Assembly: GCA_028280485.1 (NCBI GenBank)
Contig: JANQLS010000195.1
Span: forward strand, 1-42,545
Direction of reading: 5' to 3'
From: Planctomycetota bacterium
Lineage (GTDB): Bacteria; Planctomycetota; UBA8108; JACQVS01
Length of the DNA stretch: 42,545 bases
The notes below the pieces were generated by a model that did not search any database, had not been told where the DNA came from, and saw only the letters and a list, made by a program, of their open reading frames with translations. Shown piece by piece: positions 37,815 to 42,545 of this stretch (position 1 is its first letter; each line of letters begins with the position of its first letter). The translations under genes were made by a program, and so were the position numbers.

Positions 37815-40800
37815 ATGGAACCCACTGGACTACAAGATAAAAGAAAACTTCTAGAAGGCGGTTTCTCCGCTGACGAAGTAGCTCAGTGGGAAACGGAGCA
37901 AAGAAACCGTTTGAGCCAAGGTGGATTCTCGACTATCGAGATTGACAAATATTTTGGCACCACCGAGCCCGATACGGCTCCGATTCAAGCAATGATTCAG
38001 AGTAATCTTGCCAACGCGAAAGCCAACTCTGAAGGGCAAGTTGAGCAAGCAGATTCATTCATGAGCGCAATCGAGGCGGGACTTGAGATGTCAGTGGCTG
38101 GACTCCTGACAACGGGTAAGCCTGATACTTTGCTACCAGAGAACGCTCCACTTCACCACGCTATTGCCGCTCAACTCGGCACTCTGGCCGGAGACGCTGC
38201 TTTCATGGTTGCAGGAGCGCTCGAGGGTGGAGCAACAGGTGCAGCCGTTGGTTCACTGTTTCCTGGCGCAGGAACCGCTGTAGGTGGTGTGGTCGGAGCA
38301 GGAGCGGGAGCCTTTGCGCTGCCGACAGCGATGCGTGAAGTCTTGATGGATTATTACGAGCGCGGTGAGATGGTTGATTTTGCTGATTTCTGGGAGAGGT
38401 CATCTGCCATTCTAATCTCCACATTGAAAAGCGGTGTTCTCGGCGGAGCTACTGCGGGAGTTGGTGGAGCTGTGGGGAAAGCTGTCGCTAAGCCTTTAGC
38501 TGGAAAAGCCATTCAATCGTTTGCAGTTCCTGCAACTCAAAGAGCATCTGAAGTGGCAACTATGGTTTCTCTCGGCAGTGCTATCGAAGGTGAAGTTCCA
38601 AGTGCCAATGATTTCGTAGAAGCTGGAATCATGGTTGGCGGACTTGCTGGAGCGGGTCTCGCTGCTAGAAAAATCAGAAACGTTTATAAAAAGAATGGAA
38701 TTAAGCCCGCTGACGTAGCGCTTGAGGCTCAAAGAAATCCTGTAATGAAACAGGAAGTTTTGTCTAAAAATATTCAAGTCCCAAAAGAGCTAAATAAGGG
38801 GGAAGCCCAGGCCAAGATTTTAAGTAAGGTAGGAGAAAAAGGGACTACAGTTAAATCCTCGGTCAAAAACGCTCCCAAAGAACTTTATACGAATTTTGTA
38901 GATAAGTTTGATCCAATCAAGCGAGCTACTGAAGTTCTAGCAGATCCCAAGAAACTCGCAACTGATACAAATCCGTATCGATTGGCTCGGATGGCGAATG
39001 ATTTTCCAGCCAAGGTGAAGCACTTTATTGAGCGATCACCTCTTGAATTTAAGACTCTTGCTGAAACCGGAAAGAGTTTTAAGAAGATTGTAGATCCATT
39101 CAAAAAAGATTTTGAAGGATTTAAATCTTACTTGATCGCGAAAAGAGCACTAGAGGTCGAGAAGACAGGAAGAAAATCTGGTTTCGATGTTGAAGCATCG
39201 AAAGTTCTTCTAAAAGAAGGTAAAGCGAAATACGATGTTGCAGCTAGAGAACTTGTCGAGTTTCAGAACTCAGTTCTTAAATACGCTAAAGACTCTGGAG
39301 TAATTGGCGCAAAAGATTTTTCCAACATGGTGGAAGCTGGAAAAGCTTATCTCCCATTCACTCGGATATTAGAGGAAGGTGGACTTGCAAAAGGAAAAGC
39401 TTCCCCTGTTAAGGCTCTTAAGGGATCTGAGTCAAAGATCCAAGATCCTTTCACTTCTATTCTAGAGAACACAGAATTACTCATTAAGCTTTCCGAAACA
39501 AATCGCGCGAAGAGAGCTTTTGTCGATTTGGCGCAAAAGAACAAAGAAGTTAGCTTAATCGAGCAAGTCAAATCTAAAGATTCTCAACTCAGCAAAGATA
39601 TTCTATCGGATTCATTGAACGTTAAGAACGCGCGAATTGCAGAATTTGATGTGATGATTGACGGGAAGAAGCAGACCTACCGGACTGAAGCGAATTTAGC
39701 TGAAGCGGTAAAGAGAATTGATGGTGATCCTGTCACTTCTAATCTCGTGATGAAGCTTGCTAAGAACGTCTCAACTGTGAAGAAAATCGGTATCACTCTT
39801 ACTCCTGATTTCATCGTTAGAAACGTTTTTCGAGATCAGCTGACGGCGGGAACTTTCTCTAAAGGGAAAGTAATTCCTTTTGTAGATATAGCATCTTCAG
39901 TTGGAAATATATTTAGGCAAGATAAGGTCTATTTCAATTGGTTAAAATCTGGAGGGGCGAATGGATCCTTCATTGAACTCAATAAAAACTATCTAGAGCG
40001 AAACGTCTTCAAGCTAAATAAGGACGCCGGAAACTTTATTGACCGTACGTGGAATGTAGTCAGAAAGCCGGTAGACTACTTGGTTGCTGCGGGTCAGATA
40101 GCAGAGAACGCAACTCGCTTGGCTGAATTTAAAAACGTGTCCAAAGGAAAAGCAAGCGGATCAAAAATTTTCGAAGGTGGGTTTGCCTCAAGAGAAGCAA
40201 CAATCGATTTCCAGCGTATTGGTGCGAAAATGTCGGCGTACAACGCAATCACCGCTTTTCAAAACGTTTCTATTCAAGGTCTTGATCGAACTGTTCGAGC
40301 GATAAAAGACAATCCGATGGGGGTTACGGTTAAAGGACTAACCTACATCACGGCACCTTCTGTTTTACTTTGGTGGGCAAATAAGGACGATGTTAGGTAC
40401 CAGCAACGACCACGGTGGGAGAAGGATCTTTTTTGGCATTTACCTCTAGATGATTGGCAAGAGATTAAAGAAGATGAAGTCGGTGACTATCCAGAGCAGC
40501 TAGTACGTCGGGTTGGGGATAAGTTTCAGGCTAATAAAGGAGAAGTTTTACGATTTCCTAAACCGCAAGAACTGGGGATATTATTTGGTTCGGTACCAGA
40601 AAGAATACTAGAAAGTTTCTTCACTGAAAATCCAAACGCACTAAAAGACTTCGAACGAACTGTTGGGGAGCTTGTTACTCCTTCAATTATTCCGGACCTA
40701 GCTCGCGCCCCAATGGAGCAGTTCTTCAATAAAAATATTTTCACCGACAGGCCAATTATTCCTTATCCGCTACAAGGATTGTCGCCAGAATACCAATACA

Positions 40801-41408
40801 AGCCATATACAAGCGAAACAGCAAAGATGATCGGAAACTTAATCGGAGCAGTTCCGGCGGCGGACAACAACTCGTTCAGATCTCCTCTCATGGTTGAGCA
40901 CTATATTCGCAGTTGGTCGGGGAGTCTTGGCGGATACATTCTTCAAGGCTTGGACCTAGCTTGGGAGAAATCGGGAGTTACTCCCCCTACGATTAAACCT
41001 GTTTCGACATTGGCTGATATTCCATTTATCAAAGCGTTTGCGGTTCGAAATCCAACGGCTCAAGCACAGTCTATTCAGGATTTCTACGAAGAGTATGAAA
41101 AAGCAAAACGTGCTGTAAGTGACTTTAAACACTTACAAAGCACGGCCCAGGTGGAACTACTTGGAGAGCTGATTTCTGAACCAGAATTCGAGGAGTCTGT
41201 TGCGGCATTTGCTGCTCTCGAGGGAGTGAAGAAAACTCTTACGAACATCAACGCCACTATTCAAAAAACTTACAAGAATCCGGATTTTAGCGCCGAAGAA
41301 CAGCGGCAAATTATCGACGCGTCTTACTACCAAATGATTGAAGCCGCAAAGATGGGGAATTCGATGGTCCGGGAAATGAGAAAGTCACTAAAGGAGAGTA
41401 GAAAATGA
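37815..41408 (+). CDS. Large internal virion protein, T7 gp16-like, with LPD38-like region
   Basis: 1197 residues, the largest protein of the virion. A Gly/Ala-rich hydrophobic segment near residues 130-175 (GGATGAAVGSLFPGAGTAVG) looks able to enter membranes. The middle (KKIGITLTPDFIVRNVFRDQ, SAYNAITAFQNVSIQGLDRT, LTYITAPSVLLWWANKD) resembles the large polyvalent protein-associated domain LPD38 seen in giant phage ejection proteins. I see no lysozyme-like transglycosylase motif at the N-terminus, unlike T7 gp16. Its stop overlaps the tail-fibre start. Confidence 0.8.
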   Translation: MEPTGLQDKRKLLEGGFSADEVAQWETEQRNRLSQGGFSTIEIDKYFGTTEPDTAPIQAMIQSNLANAKANSEGQVEQADSFMSAIEAGLEMSVAGLLTTGKPDTLLPENAPLHHAIAAQLGTLAGDAAFMVAGALEGGATGAAVGSLFPGAGTAVGGVVGAGAGAFALPTAMREVLMDYYERGEMVDFADFWERSSAILISTLKSGVLGGATAGVGGAVGKAVAKPLAGKAIQSFAVPATQRASEVATMVSLGSAIEGEVPSANDFVEAGIMVGGLAGAGLAARKIRNVYKKNGIKPADVALEAQRNPVMKQEVLSKNIQVPKELNKGEAQAKILSKVGEKGTTVKSSVKNAPKELYTNFVDKFDPIKRATEVLADPKKLATDTNPYRLARMANDFPAKVKHFIERSPLEFKTLAETGKSFKKIVDPFKKDFEGFKSYLIAKRALEVEKTGRKSGFDVEASKVLLKEGKAKYDVAARELVEFQNSVLKYAKDSGVIGAKDFSNMVEAGKAYLPFTRILEEGGLAKGKASPVKALKGSESKIQDPFTSILENTELLIKLSETNRAKRAFVDLAQKNKEVSLIEQVKSKDSQLSKDILSDSLNVKNARIAEFDVMIDGKKQTYRTEANLAEAVKRIDGDPVTSNLVMKLAKNVSTVKKIGITLTPDFIVRNVFRDQLTAGTFSKGKVIPFVDIASSVGNIFRQDKVYFNWLKSGGANGSFIELNKNYLERNVFKLNKDAGNFIDRTWNVVRKPVDYLVAAGQIAENATRLAEFKNVSKGKASGSKIFEGGFASREATIDFQRIGAKMSAYNAITAFQNVSIQGLDRTVRAIKDNPMGVTVKGLTYITAPSVLLWWANKDDVRYQQRPRWEKDLFWHLPLDDWQEIKEDEVGDYPEQLVRRVGDKFQANKGEVLRFPKPQELGILFGSVPERILESFFTENPNALKDFERTVGELVTPSIIPDLARAPMEQFFNKNIFTDRPIIPYPLQGLSPEYQYKPYTSETAKMIGNLIGAVPAADNNSFRSPLMVEHYIRSWSGSLGGYILQGLDLAWEKSGVTPPTIKPVSTLADIPFIKAFAVRNPTAQAQSIQDFYEEYEKAKRAVSDFKHLQSTAQVELLGELISEPEFEESVAAFAALEGVKKTLTNINATIQKTYKNPDFSAEEQRQIIDASYYQMIEAAKMGNSMVREMRKSLKESRK

Positions 41409-42545
41409 CGGTATCAAATCAAACGAATAGATACGAATACGCTGGGAACGGAGTCACAACAGCATTCGCTTTTAGCTCCACGTTTTTGGCTGAAGGGGAT
41501 TTGAAAGTCATTTTGAGAGTGGATTCAACGGGAGTTGAAACGACTCAGACTCTCACTACACATTACACCGTGTCAGGTGGAGATGGAGCGAATGGTACGG
41601 TCACGATGCTGACCGCTCCGGCAAGTGGCGAAACTCTTATTATCTATAATGACCCCGACATCACTCAGGGCGTGGATTTACAAGAGAACAACGCGACTTC
41701 TGAAGAAGTGAGAGAGAGGGCTCTTGATCGAACAGCATATATTGCACGAAGACTCAAAGACAGAGTAGATAGAGCAGTTCAGCTATCTGAAGGTTTTGAA
41801 GATTCGTTCGACACAACATTACCGGCAGTATTGACTGCGGACAAGACGATCGCGATCAATGAAGCAGGAGATGGGTTGACGTTGGGGCCATCTGCTTCAG
41901 ATGTGGAGAGCGCAGGAGCAAATGCAACGGCGGCAGCAGCAAGCGCGGCGGCAGCGGCTGCCAGCGCATCGGCTGCGGCAACAAGTGAATCTAATGCGGC
42001 AACAAGTGAAGCGAGTGCTGCGGCGGCAGCGGCATCGATTGTTGCTGAGAATATGGCAATCGCAGCGTCAGTTGCAGCAAGCGCTCTTACTGTGAATCTA
42101 AAACAGAGCGATGGTTCAACCGATCCAACATCGGGAAGCCCGGTTAAAATTCTCATGCGTCACCAAACGCTTGCAAATGGGACTCCTGCTACGATTGACT
42201 ACACAGTAGCAACCTCGATTACAGTTCCAAGTGGAGCAACTCTTGGCGGAGCTGACGGTATTGAGAGGCATTTGTTTCTTTACGCTATTTACGATGGGAC
42301 AAACAGAGAGCTAGCAATTTCAGGGGTTGACACTTGGGACGAGGGAGAGCTGCACAATACCACTATCCTGAACACAAGTTCAGACGATGAATCTGTTCTT
42401 TACTCGACCACAGCCAGAACAAACTGCGCGATTAAAAAAATTGGTCGGATCACCTCTACTCAAGCAACTGCCGGAACTTGGGCAACAGCGCCAAGTGGGC
42501 TTTCAAAACACCCTTTCTTTGAAAAAGAGCTTGAGTTTCAAACCC
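41405..42545 (+). CDS. Tail fibre protein, N-terminal part (continues at base 1)
   Basis: ATG at 41405 in an ATGA overlap; open to the end of the window and continuing from base 1 to 1076 across the circle joint, about 705 residues in all. The first 150 residues (NRYEYAGNGVTTAFAFSSTF, NNATSEEVRERALDRTAYIA) are the T7 gp17-type domain that docks on the tail. Then comes an Ala-rich coiled coil (about 165-215, repeats of Ala with Ser and Glu) that forms the trimeric stalk. The distal part determines host range. Confidence 0.9.
   Translation, partial: MTVSNQTNRYEYAGNGVTTAFAFSSTFLAEGDLKVILRVDSTGVETTQTLTTHYTVSGGDGANGTVTMLTAPASGETLIIYNDPDITQGVDLQENNATSEEVRERALDRTAYIARRLKDRVDRAVQLSEGFEDSFDTTLPAVLTADKTIAINEAGDGLTLGPSASDVESAGANATAAAASAAAAAASASAAATSESNAATSEASAAAAAASIVAENMAIAASVAASALTVNLKQSDGSTDPTSGSPVKILMRHQTLANGTPATIDYTVATSITVPSGATLGGADGIERHLFLYAIYDGTNRELAISGVDTWDEGELHNTTILNTSSDDESVLYSTTARTNCAIKKIGRITSTQATAGTWATAPSGLSKHPFFEKELEFQT
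42447..42545. repeat. Right copy of 99-bp terminal direct repeat (assembly overlap)
   Basis: Identical to bases 1-99, in the tail-fibre frame. Remove one copy to make the circle. Confidence 0.95.

Noticed and set aside
41405..42545. Diversity-generating retroelement acting on the tail fibre
   Set aside because: No reverse transcriptase gene and no template/variable repeat pair were seen.

Overview
The window is a complete, circularly assembled genome of a temperate podovirus (Caudoviricetes with a T7-type virion). The last 99 bases (42447-42545) repeat bases 1-99 exactly, and one tail-fibre gene runs through the joint, so the unique circle is about 42,446 bp. The host looks Gram-negative: there are several lipobox lipoproteins, Sec signal peptides and a lysis cassette with a lipoprotein. 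The integration target looks like a tRNA-Pro gene. I cannot name the host genus. No phage RNA polymerase gene is visible, so host RNA polymerase probably transcribes the genome.

Layout. (1) Rightward late block, 23453 to the end and on through 1-3465: small and large terminase, small zinc-binding proteins, portal, scaffold, capsid, head protein, tail tubular proteins A and B, T7 gp13/14/15/16-like internal virion proteins, tail fibre, then a tightly overlapping lysis cassette. The cassette holds an HExxH protein, several small membrane proteins, a small lipoprotein, an XhlA-like protein, a 6-TM protein resembling the membrane sensor module of histidine kinases, and a T4-type lysozyme. (2) Leftward block 13699 to 3462: lipoprotein, two small proteins, SNF2 helicase, AT-hook-like protein, DUF2800 nuclease, DUF2815 ssDNA-binding protein, a tRNA, a 54-aa basic protein, family A DNA polymerase, PrimPol-helicase, a first tyrosine integrase and two small genes. 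(3) 13839-15588: an attP-like tRNA-Pro 3' end, a second tyrosine integrase with a zinc ribbon, and a ribbon-helix-helix repressor. (4) Leftward cluster 21068-15631: four tightly spaced genes for proteins with Sec leader or N-terminal anchor segments joined to virion-like or LamG domains, including a 1072-aa protein with DUF4091/GH123-like motifs. (5) Switch and origin-like region 21150-23391: a RuvC-like resolvase, two divergent HTH regulators, a third HTH protein, and a 467-bp AT-rich region with six direct and six inverted copies of a 10-bp iteron.

How it fits together. A 13-bp near-palindrome, TGTGTAATACACA, occurs five times, in front of both integrases, the RHH gene, and the divergent lipoprotein/terminase promoter region. 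I infer that one repressor, most simply the RHH protein acting on itself too, co-regulates integration, a lipoprotein and entry into the late operon. The most unusual parts are the iteron dyad, this operator set, the exported virion-like operon, and the kinase-less sensor domain in the lysis cassette.
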